DNA of 64,000 nt from Desulfovibrio sp. (GTDB lineage Bacteria; Desulfobacterota; Desulfovibrionia; Desulfovibrionales; Desulfovibrionaceae), in contig JAITHT010000046.1 in NCBI GenBank assembly GCA_031279825.1, positions 1 through 64,000 on the forward strand. The letters are read 5' to 3'. The translations under genes and the position numbers were made by a program. Every line of letters begins with the position of its first letter. Positions within the stretch are counted from its first letter, which is position 1. Shown piece after piece: positions 1 to 6,834 of the stretch. The notes below the pieces were generated by a model that saw only the letters and a program-made list of their open reading frames with translations, made no database searches and was not told the DNA's origin.

Positions 1-156
1 GTGTCCTGAGTCATAAATTCGCATTAAAAATCAGGACACTAGCCGCCGGGCCGTATTGCCCGGCGCGCCGCCGCAGGCGGCGGGAGCAAGCCGAAAATCA
101 CGTTTTTCGGCTTGCGATCTTCTCAGAAGTCTGTAAGCAAATTTCTGAGACACCAC
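1..156. repeat. MITE-like hairpin element, family A, copy 1 (possibly cut by window edge)
   Basis: It begins with a short palindrome (GTGTCCTGA at 1-9 and TCAGGACAC at 32-40), followed by two GC hairpins (42-64 and 68-82) and a long hairpin at about 90-120 whose core is GCCGAAAATCACGTTTTTCGGC. The tail at about 140-156 ends GAGACAC. The order of parts and the GCYGAAAATCAYGTTTTT core also occur at 4727-4884 and, more diverged, at 45208-45362. The GTGTC/GACAC ends and adjacent TA resemble IS630/Tc1-type ends, but no transposase is present. The relation to the other copies is by eye. Confidence 0.45.
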
Positions 157-175
157 ACGAGGATGCCCAAACAAC

Positions 176-2224
176 TCACTCTTGTTCCAGTAGCTCAAAA
201 ACATCCCTACTGCGCGGGGTAAGACGAATACGCAATTCAAGCCGACGCTCCGGGAGTTCTCCCGACGAGGTCCGGCGAAACTGCTGGTCATAGCCGGTGC
301 CGGTGGGGATGCCGTAAACGGAGATCTGCAATTTGGAACCTCTGGCATAAAGCATGGAGGCCAAGGTGCGCGCCCGGGCCTGGCTTAACTCGAAATTGCG
401 CTTGTCATTGCCCGAAGCGTCGGCGTAGCCGTAAACGGCAAGACTGACTACAATCCCCATTTCTCCTGCCAAATGCTCAATCTCAGAAAGAGTATCTACT
501 ATATTTTTCAGTTTTGGCAAGTCCACCGGTATGGGTACATCTTTGCCCAGAGGAAATTCCACAACGCTTGATTCAACCATGCGCACCATGTCGAAGAGCG
601 TATCCAGGCGCGAATCCTTAAGATCGGTTATAACGAGTTCCTTAATGCCGGGTACGGTTTTGGCCGTCCGTTTGATCTGCAGAATCCACTGCAAAGGAGC
701 AGAGCCCGAGAAGGTGAGCGTGCCGTCGCGCGTATATTTCATGCGCGTGCCTTCGGGCGGACGCAGTTCTTCCTGCACCCGCAGGGCTACAATTTCCGGA
801 TCAAAGGAGTCATAGGGAGTTTCCACCACATCAAAATCATAGGAACGGCCGCCGGCTTCCTGTATGATCAGGGGAATCGATCTGGCCAGTTTGTCGTGCA
901 GGCAGGTTATGCGCCACGGTTGATCCGTCGTGCGGTTCACGTGCAGGACAAGCACTCCGGGTTCCTTGCTCAGAATATCGAGAATTTTTTCACGAAACTG
1001 GTGCTGTTGCCGCTGCAAAAGCGCTCGCTGCTCCCCAAGGAGCGTCAGTTGCTGCTTCAGGAGCTCCCCTGTAGCCATTTCTTGCGCCGCCGTATACCTC
1101 GCGTACAGCCACATGCCCGTACCGGCGGCCATGAGCAGAAGCAGCAGCGCCAGCAGGGAGCGGATCCAAATGGGCGAAATTCTGCCCTCTTCAACAAATT
1201 TCGATTCCAGGCAGTCATCAAGCAATCCCCGGACGGCGAGAAAGGGCTCGTTGTCTCCGTTATAATTCTCCAGAACATCCGCCTGATCCACAAGTATGAG
1301 GTCAAGGGAGGAGCGCAGTGTCTCGCGGAATTTTATAGGCGGGGTGCCGCGCACCACGCAGGCGAGGTAGGCCAGAGGATGTTTTTCTACGAGGATGGTG
1401 AACTCCCCAAGCTGCAACTGTTCCAGAGAGCCTTCCCCACCGCTTGCAAAGCAATCGCGCACGAAATCCTGGATGGCGGTGAGCATGGCCGAGACCATGT
1501 CCGCATCCTGGGATTCCACTCCTTCGCCGACAATGTGGGTCAGCACGAGGCCGGTAGAGGCGTGAATAAGAAAGATCTGTTCCACCCTGTATACCAGGGT
1601 ATGCATCAGCACCACTTCGCTGAAGGGCTTGCCCGTGCGCAATGCTTCGAGCCTCCAGCGCAGCCCCTTCCAGGAGAAGGACATTTCTATGCTTTTATTA
1701 AAGCCCTCAAGCATGCTGCGAAAGGTTTCGGCAATTGAGCGGCGGATGGCCGGACCCATAATGGGAAATAAGGCGTTGGCGAAGGAGGCGCGATTCTTGC
1801 CGAAGGAGCGAGTGAGGATACTCCCCACAAGCGGCTCAAGAACGCGTTCCAGCTTGTCGTCCTTACGGGAGCGTAATAAAAGCGCCTCAGCCACCACAGA
1901 ACTTATCTCTTTGGAGTGCAGGCCGGGATCAGACAGGCGGGCATTGATCTGATCCAGCATGAGGAGTTCCCGTTGGAACATAAGGCGGCGTAAGGCGACA
2001 AGATCCGGCTCGTCAGGCGGCGGAGGCAGAGAGGGGGAGGCGTCTTGCGGATCGTCGGAAGGTAGTTCTCCCGTCTGCGGGGGAGAAGGCCCCGCTCCGG
2101 AATCAGCGCCGGAGGCGTCGGGAAAAACGTCCTGCCTGAGGGGCAAAGGTTTCATTTCCCCTTGAGGGTCCGTCGACGGGCCGCTTAAGAGGGAATCCGT
2201 CGGAAGAAAACTGCCGTCAGGCAT
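176..2224 (-). CDS. Membrane-anchored OmpA-family protein with large cytoplasmic N-terminal region
   Basis: The protein is about 682 aa. It starts with a Pro/Ser/Asp-rich stretch, then about 270 residues of predicted cytoplasmic sequence. A single membrane segment (IWIRSLLALLLLLMAAG, about residues 345-370) is followed by a periplasmic half ending in an OmpA C-terminal, peptidoglycan-binding-like domain (VYGYADASGNDKRNFELSQA, then the R-A-R-T-L-A pattern). The stretch with HASTGLVLTHI and LGEFTILVEKHPLAYLACVV, before the membrane segment, looks like an alternating beta/alpha sensor of roadblock or profilin type, which is only an inference. ATG at 2224 overlaps the upstream stop (ATGCCTGA); an in-frame TTG lies at 2248. 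It is coupled to the coiled-coil gene upstream and may link a cytoplasmic assembly to the cell wall. Confidence 0.75.
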   Translation of the reverse strand: MPDGSFLPTDSLLSGPSTDPQGEMKPLPLRQDVFPDASGADSGAGPSPPQTGELPSDDPQDASPSLPPPPDEPDLVALRRLMFQRELLMLDQINARLSDPGLHSKEISSVVAEALLLRSRKDDKLERVLEPLVGSILTRSFGKNRASFANALFPIMGPAIRRSIAETFRSMLEGFNKSIEMSFSWKGLRWRLEALRTGKPFSEVVLMHTLVYRVEQIFLIHASTGLVLTHIVGEGVESQDADMVSAMLTAIQDFVRDCFASGGEGSLEQLQLGEFTILVEKHPLAYLACVVRGTPPIKFRETLRSSLDLILVDQADVLENYNGDNEPFLAVRGLLDDCLESKFVEEGRISPIWIRSLLALLLLLMAAGTGMWLYARYTAAQEMATGELLKQQLTLLGEQRALLQRQQHQFREKILDILSKEPGVLVLHVNRTTDQPWRITCLHDKLARSIPLIIQEAGGRSYDFDVVETPYDSFDPEIVALRVQEELRPPEGTRMKYTRDGTLTFSGSAPLQWILQIKRTAKTVPGIKELVITDLKDSRLDTLFDMVRMVESSVVEFPLGKDVPIPVDLPKLKNIVDTLSEIEHLAGEMGIVVSLAVYGYADASGNDKRNFELSQARARTLASMLYARGSKLQISVYGIPTGTGYDQQFRRTSSGELPERRLELRIRLTPRSRDVFELLEQE

Positions 2225-2948
2225 CCTCAGACCCGTGATCGTCGTCAACTCGGCTTACGGTGTCATCGTCATCCGTCCGCGTATCCTGAATCGCCACCAG
2301 TGGAGAAAGTTCCGAGGACCACTGGCCGCTCAACTTTACGGCCATTTCCGTCAGCATGGCCGAGAAAGAAGAACGGTACACCATATCGTGGCGGATCTGC
2401 GCGGCCGTGTTTGCCAACACGTCCAAGGCGTTTTGATAGCGCTCTTCTATCTTGTTGGAGAGGCTCCCGCTTTCCTCAAGGAGAATCCGGCGCAATTCAC
2501 GTTCCGCGGTATCCAGAGTACTTGATACCTTGGCGATTTTCCTTTCAAGGATTGCAACGGCCGTCGCGATTTCTTTGCTCAAAAGACTTACAGCCTCAGC
2601 CCGTTCGCGCTGTTCGTTTTTGAGTGCCTCCGATCGTTCCCGCTGTTCCGATCTTAAAGTTTCGCCGCGTTCGCGTTGCTCAATTTTCAGCGATTCGTCG
2701 CGTTCATTCTGCTCTTCTTTCAAGCGGTGCAGGATAGTGGCTATCTCGCTTTTCATAAAATTTTCAAGCGAATCCAGGCGCGTTTTCAAACCGTCACGGC
2801 AATCGGCCACTTCACGCATAAAGCGTTCTTCCTGGCGCTTAAAGCGGGTTTCCATATCCTTGAGTTGGGCTCCGAACAGCAGATCCCGCACTTGATCCAT
2901 CTGGGGCGCGTCTTGAGGATGGGACAGATCGCCGGAGCGTTTTGACAT
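2217..2948 (-). CDS. Coiled-coil protein, partner of the downstream OmpA-family gene
   Basis: The protein is 243 aa with no signal peptide or membrane segment. Residues 1-35 carry a MDQVRDLLFGAQLKDMETR motif, followed by a long coiled coil (about 35-170) with a heptad-like repeat of the form E-Q-R-E-R-x-E-x-L-K in about four units. The C-terminal part contains another helical region and an acidic tail (about residues 220-243). ATG at 2948 has AAGGGAGT eight bases upstream. Its stop overlaps the start of the OmpA gene, so the two are probably translated together. I do not recognise a named family. It is likely a structural or scaffold protein in the cytoplasm. Confidence 0.7.
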   Translation of the reverse strand: MSKRSGDLSHPQDAPQMDQVRDLLFGAQLKDMETRFKRQEERFMREVADCRDGLKTRLDSLENFMKSEIATILHRLKEEQNERDESLKIEQRERGETLRSEQRERSEALKNEQRERAEAVSLLSKEIATAVAILERKIAKVSSTLDTAERELRRILLEESGSLSNKIEERYQNALDVLANTAAQIRHDMVYRSSFSAMLTEMAVKLSGQWSSELSPLVAIQDTRTDDDDTVSRVDDDHGSEDA

Positions 2949-3123
2949 TGGATGTACTCCCTTATTTTTTGTGTGGCGCGTTCATCAAGATATTTTGCGG
3001 AAATCGCGAGAGCGTCGTCGTATGGACCCTTCCCGCTTTATAAAGCGCGCTTGTCGGTGAAAGTTGTCCCGCCGGCGCGGCGGACAAAACGGAAAGGCGC
3101 GTGTGTATTCTCCAAGCTGGGTT

Positions 3124-3153
3124 ACAATATTATCAATCTTTCAACATTGTCAA
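3124..3153 (-). promoter_or_regulatory. Sigma70-type promoter for the coiled-coil/OmpA pair
   Basis: On the minus strand TTGACA (3148-3153) is followed after 18 bases by TATTGT (3124-3129). It lies about 175 bases upstream of the ATG at 2948 and no other gene lies between. Confidence 0.5.
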
Positions 3154-3236
3154 GAATACGGTAGCCCCGGCTCCGTGCTTTCATCAGAACTTCCTTTGTG
3201 GTTTGAAACCCCTGCCGCAAGGCCATATAGCCCCGA

Positions 3237-3306
3237 CCCCGCCCTGAAGGGCGGGGTTTCTTTCCGGGGCGGAAAGCTCGGGAGGGGTAAAAAACCCTCC
3301 CGAGCG
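3237..3306. terminator. Tandem strong GC hairpins, terminator-like
   Basis: CCCCGCCC-TGAA-GGGCGGGG followed by TTTCTTT (about 3237-3263) looks like a rightward intrinsic terminator. A second hairpin, CTCGGGAGGG-GTAAAAAA-CCCTCCCGAG, follows at about 3277-3305. No rightward gene ends here. The first hairpin resembles those found at the right ends of IS200/IS605-type tnpB elements, so a transposon-end remnant is an alternative. Confidence 0.45.
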
Positions 3307-3564
3307 CGAGGCGCGAAGCCATGAAGGCCTTCGCTACCTCATTTGGATCTGAAAAACGCGGTTTTTAGATCGCTCCGGCGGCTCGCAGCGTGCGGCCCAT
3401 GAGGCACAGACGACTGCTTGCCACAGGCAGGATAGCGGAATAGGGGGTGAAGGCGTTCGTTTTCACTCCCCGAAGGAGCGAGGGCCGTCCCGTTCCCGCG
3501 GGTCATCATGTATTTTCGCGGGCTGCGTCGCATGGAGCGTCTCAACGTTACAAAGCACTCATCA

Positions 3565-3612
3565 GAAAAGCAAAGGGACCGTACTCGACCAATACGATCC
3601 CTTTGCTTTTTC
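3565..3612. terminator. Bidirectional terminator-like inverted repeat
   Basis: The arms GAAAAGCAAAGGGACCGTA and TACGATCCCTTTGCTTTTTC flank a nine-base loop. One arm begins with A-rich and the other ends with T-rich sequence, so either strand would give a stem plus a U tract. There is no convincing gene on either side. Confidence 0.5.
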
Positions 3613-4185
3613 GAATCCGTCGCTACGACGCGTTCTTTCAGGAATTTCTGTCCGGCGATATCCGGCGTTGCCACACTTCCGGATTTCTCGAACAGGATCG
3701 GCCTTTCATAAAGGGGCCGATTCCACTGCGGCCAAGCTCTCTTTAACGTAGCGCCTTCACCGGGAGGAGAAATCAGTGAAGACGCCGACACAACCCGCTT
3801 CCGGCCATTCCGCTTTGTCTCGCATCGGAGTCATCCGGGGCTCAATACGCATCTGGGTATACCGCTTGTCCAAAGGACATGAAAAACGCATGGCTATTGA
3901 ACGAAATACGTCAGCGGACATGCTGTGCGCTTTGTTATGCATATCCCGTACCAGATATGTTGACTCCTTGGGGATGCCCGTAGCGCCCGGAGCAATTTCA
4001 AAATTAAAGCGCTCTTGCGGCGATTGCTTCGCACGCCGCGTGCCCATGAGGCACAGGCGAAATCCATTTTTTCAGACAGTATGGAACGGATCGTTTCAAA
4101 GTTACGATACGCCGGAATAACGGTAAGGTGAAAAGAACGCTATCTCAAAGATTCCCTGGGAAGGTAGGTAAGACGCTTGCATAAA

Positions 4186-4230
4186 TTGCACATATGTGCA
4201 AAAAATGAACAGCTACTGCACATGCGTGCC
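4186..4230. promoter_or_regulatory. Paired operator-like palindromes
   Basis: TTGCACATATGTGCAA (4186-4201) is a perfect 16-base palindrome. A second near-palindrome, TGCACATGCGTGCC (4217-4230), sits 30 bases further on, about three helical turns. Next come a hairpin CTCAAGGA-GATTT-TCCTTTGAG (about 4233-4254) and a TATAAT box near 4267. The layout resembles a regulated promoter pointing right, but only mutT (opposite strand) lies there. Confidence 0.4.
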
Positions 4231-4301
4231 TGCTCAAGGAGATTTTCCTTTGAGCGTCTTGAGCCTTGTATAATAGAGCCATAAAGAAATATGACCGGAC
4301 A

Positions 4302-4688
4302 TTACGGCGGCGTAATAGCGGCGACAATATGCGCGTCAGCCGGAAGAAAAGAGAGGAGGCGGGCTTCTTCAGGCGTGACCCAGAGCAATTCCTGCCCTTC
4401 GCGCGGGGCGGGTTCTCCGGAAAAAGCGGTAACGCGCATAAAGTGCAAGGCAACCGACAGTTCCGGGTACGCATGGGAACACGTCTGCCAAGGCATGAGA
4501 GAAATGCACGTTATGCCGAGTTCCTCGCGCAGTTCCCGGCGCAAGGTCTCTTCCATGCTCTCTCCGGGCTCCTGTTTGCCGCCGGGAAACTCCCAATAAC
4601 CGGCCAGGGATTTGCCCTCAGGCCGTCTGGCAACAAGAAAACGCCCGTTTTTCCAGAGTATGCCCACCGCTACCCGTACGCTTCTCAC
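4302..4688 (-). CDS. mutT: MutT-type Nudix hydrolase (8-oxo-dGTP diphosphatase)
   Basis: The protein is 128 aa, the usual length for MutT. It carries a complete Nudix box from GGKQEPGES through RELREELGI (residues about 36-58), with the metal-binding REXXEE residues present. The family hydrolyses oxidised nucleotides such as 8-oxo-dGTP to the monophosphate in the cytoplasm, preventing mispairing. The GTG start at 4688 is preceded by AAAAAGG. It stands alone, with family A element copy 2 in its upstream region. Substrate choice within Nudix proteins cannot be fixed from sequence, so another nucleotide is possible. Confidence 0.85.
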   Translation of the reverse strand: MRSVRVAVGILWKNGRFLVARRPEGKSLAGYWEFPGGKQEPGESMEETLRRELREELGITCISLMPWQTCSHAYPELSVALHFMRVTAFSGEPAPREGQELLWVTPEEARLLSFLPADAHIVAAITPP

Positions 4689-4726
4689 AGAGCCTTTTTC
4701 CCTTGACGCGCCGCGTCATCTACATC

Positions 4727-4884
4727 TAGTGTTTACTCGCAAAAATAAACACTATAAAATACTGGAGGGTTTTGCGCTGACGAAGGCGGCGTAAATCGGC
4801 TGAAAATCATGTTTTTAAGCCGACACTCCTGCAGAAATATCCGTAAAAAATATACTTAGAATTTTTGCAATTAAATAGACACTA
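4727..4884 (+). repeat. MITE-like hairpin element, family A, copy 2
   Basis: The 158 bp element is bounded by TAGTGTTTA (4727-4735) and TAGACACTA (4876-4884), imperfect terminal inverted repeats with 8 of 9 matches. Inside, a hairpin (AGTGTTTA/TAAACACT) is followed by a second one (GGCTGAAAATCATGTTTTTAAGCC) and an AT-rich tail. Much of it matches 45208-45362. It has no coding capacity and TA at both ends, which would suit a TA-targeting element. Confidence 0.65.
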
Positions 4885-5369
4885 GCGTCTTGTATGCTGC
4901 AATAAATAGCCTATTTTAGAGCATTTTGCAACGTGTAATGCCTGGCGGCGCCCCATATGCCCGTGCCTCAGTCCGTGCTCCGGGGGTGTCCGCGCGGGTG
5001 TCGGAAAGCATATGGCGGCCGCCTGTTCCGACAGAGCGGATGCCACTGACGGGGGAGTAACCATACAAGCCCGAAGATGCGGATAAAGGCGTTTACAGTT
5101 TATTTTCCGTGAGGTATAGAAGCCGGGCATAAGCTTGTGCGGCAAAGCCGTTGCGGGCGGGCCGGAAAAGGTGTTTTTCGGCGGAGTCGGCGGAGTGAGC
5201 GTTTTGCGCGCGCCCGGACGGATGATTGTGAGACAGTTTGGGCGAGTGGATGGAAAGCCGTTTTTTGCTGTAAAAGCGGCGTTTCTTGCGCGCCATGGCA
5301 TATACGACGGTCCGGGTGAAAGCGGAGGTCGGCTCAAAATCAATCGTAAGCGGTTTTTAAGGAGTTGTC
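4885..5369 (+). other. Non-coding stretch and long leader upstream of the aminotransferase
   Basis: No convincing gene. A short AGAGCATTTT sequence near 4919 recalls the family R repeat. The promoter at 5092-5120 would give a leader of about 240 bases, unusually long for a simple biosynthetic gene. An 80-aa frame (5135-5377) running into the next start has no recognisable features. Confidence 0.4.
5092..5120 (+). promoter_or_regulatory. Sigma70-type promoter for the PLP aminotransferase
   Basis: TTTACA (5092-5097), 17 bases, TATAGA (5115-5120). The expected transcript start near 5127 is about 240 bases before the ATG at 5370. Confidence 0.5.
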
Positions 5370-6488
5370 ATGCCTGAAGATCTTTTGCAGAATATTCGTC
5401 CTGTCCTTCTTATGGGGCCGGGCCCTTCTCCCGTATGCGAGGCGGCGTACGCCGCATTGGGCAAGCCGACCCTGGGCCACCTGGATCCGTATTTCATCAG
5501 GATTATGGATGCGATCAAAGAACATCTGCGTCAGATATTCCATACGAAAAACGAAATGACCCTGACCATTTCCGGCACCGGATCATCGGGAATAGAAGCC
5601 TGCTTCGTCAATCTGGTTGAGCCTGGAGACAGGGTGCTCATTCTGGCAAACGGCGTTTTCGGCAAGCGCCAACAAGATATGGCTGTCCGCCTGGGCGCCC
5701 GGGTGGATGTGCTCGACGTTGCGTGGGGAGAGCCGCTTTTGCCCGACGCCGTGAAGAAAAAACTCGCCGGTAGCGCCTATGACGTCGTGTCGATGGTGCA
5801 TGCCGAAACCTCCACGGGCGTGCGCAATCCTGTGGAGGAGATCTCTCCGCTCGTCAAGTCCACGGACTCCCTGTTCATAGTGGACTGTGTCACCAGCCTC
5901 GGCTGCATCCCGGTCGATGTTGACCGTTGGGAGGCCGACGCCGCGTGTTCCTGTTCCCAGAAAGGCCTTTCCTGTCCTCCGGGTCTGGCGCCGATTACCC
6001 TTTCCGCACGGGCCATGGCCAAGGTGAAGGGGCGTAAGAGCAGAGTGTCGAATTTCTATATGGATATGACGGCACTGACCACCTATTGGGAGGGCGACTC
6101 CCGGGCTTACCACCATACCGCGCCCAGCAATATGTATTATGCACTGTACGCGGCATTGCGCGAGTTTTTGCGGGAGGGCGAGGACAAGGTTTTCTCCCGG
6201 CATCTGGACACCCACGCCATGCTGGTCAGGGAGCTTGGCGAAATGGGGCTCACTTTGAGCGTCGCCGCGCCCCATCGCCTGCCCCAGGTGAACGTGGTAG
6301 GCATTCCCGAGGGAGTGGACGACGAGCAGGTCCGCAGCCGTCTTTTAAACGAATACCGTATTGAAATCGGTGCCGGTCTCGGCGCGCTTGCCGGCAAGGT
6401 ATGGCGTATCGGCCTCATGGGGCATGGCGCCAGACGGGAAAACGTGGAGAAGCTGCTGGACGCCATGCGCCGGATACTCGGCAGGTAG
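5370..6488 (+). CDS. Class V aminotransferase, alanine/serine-glyoxylate type
   Basis: The protein is 372 aa, typical for the AGXT/serine-pyruvate aminotransferase group. The N-terminal LMGPGPSPVCEAAYAAL and LGHLDPYF are hallmark sequences. The cofactor lysine is K198 in SCSQKGLSCPPG, and the aspartate of FIVDCVTSLG should contact the PLP ring nitrogen. These cytoplasmic enzymes move an amino group between alanine or serine and glyoxylate or pyruvate. AAGGAG lies upstream of ATG 5370. It is a single gene convergent with the DUF2325 gene, so context does not identify the substrate. (S)-ureidoglycine or phosphonate-type relatives are less likely alternatives. Confidence 0.85.
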   Translation: MPEDLLQNIRPVLLMGPGPSPVCEAAYAALGKPTLGHLDPYFIRIMDAIKEHLRQIFHTKNEMTLTISGTGSSGIEACFVNLVEPGDRVLILANGVFGKRQQDMAVRLGARVDVLDVAWGEPLLPDAVKKKLAGSAYDVVSMVHAETSTGVRNPVEEISPLVKSTDSLFIVDCVTSLGCIPVDVDRWEADAACSCSQKGLSCPPGLAPITLSARAMAKVKGRKSRVSNFYMDMTALTTYWEGDSRAYHHTAPSNMYYALYAALREFLREGEDKVFSRHLDTHAMLVRELGEMGLTLSVAAPHRLPQVNVVGIPEGVDDEQVRSRLLNEYRIEIGAGLGALAGKVWRIGLMGHGARRENVEKLLDAMRRILGR

Positions 6489-6497
6489 GGGCGAGAT

Positions 6498-6776
6498 TCA
6501 CGAACTGCCCGTGATGCATTTCCGCAGGGAGGCTATTCCTGAGGAATGGCTCATATGCAGGGGAATACGGTTGGTTTTGGCGTACTTCACGGCTTCTGAG
6601 CGGGCCGCGTGGGATACCTTGCCCGTGAAAAGAATGATCATGTCCAACTCGCCGAGTTGGTTTTTGATGCTGCGTTCCTGACCGGTAAAAACTTTGAGAT
6701 CGATGCCCAGCGTTTTTGCCGTTTCTACATATTCCTTACGCAGACGGTCCATGCCGCCCACAAGAGCCGCGCACAT
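6498..6776 (-). CDS. DUF2325 protein, end of feo locus
   Basis: The protein is 92 aa. It begins MCAALVGGMDRLRKEY and continues with a short Rossmann-like pattern (hydrophobic strand, glycine, helix) through LGELDMIILFTGKVSHAA. This fits DUF2325, a small domain of unknown role. I chose ATG 6776 because of the excellent AAGGAGGT seven bases upstream; the longer frame to 6878 would run into feoB. It lies 58 bases after the feoB stop on the same strand, so it is probably co-transcribed with feoB and may act with iron uptake. No catalytic residue is evident. Confidence 0.7.
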   Translation of the reverse strand: MCAALVGGMDRLRKEYVETAKTLGIDLKVFTGQERSIKNQLGELDMIILFTGKVSHAARSEAVKYAKTNRIPLHMSHSSGIASLRKCITGSS

Positions 6777-6834
6777 AGCGACCTCCTTATTGTTGTCGTC
6801 TATAACATCCGTGTTTCGGGTATCCGGTGGAAAA

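Larger units (their letters stand above)
2949..4301. other. Gene-poor, hairpin-rich 1.35 kb interval
   Basis: No reading frame here is recognisable. It holds the promoter at 3124-3153, hairpins at 3237-3306 and 3565-3612, and paired palindromes at 4186-4230. The phrase CCCATGAGGCACAG occurs twice (about 3398 and 4044). One plus-strand frame (GTG 3776 to 4120, 114 aa) has a good GGGAGGAG ribosome-binding site but an unconvincing Cys/Arg-rich product. Overlapping minus-strand frames are equally long. Degenerate mobile or genic debris is the simplest reading. Confidence 0.5.

Noticed and set aside
896-1738. 280-codon plus-strand frame inside the OmpA-family gene
   Set aside because: Antisense to a gene with clear domains; His/Gln-rich composition typical of a shadow frame.
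3339-3791. 150-codon minus-strand frame in the gene-poor region
   Set aside because: No ribosome-binding site, no recognisable motif, spans a terminator-like hairpin.
3757-4047. 96-codon minus-strand frame overlapping the 114-codon plus-strand frame
   Set aside because: Neither product resembles a family, and the two frames exclude each other; kept only in the description of the region.
5135-5377. 80-codon frame ahead of the aminotransferase
   Set aside because: Overlaps the aminotransferase ribosome-binding site and start; no motif.
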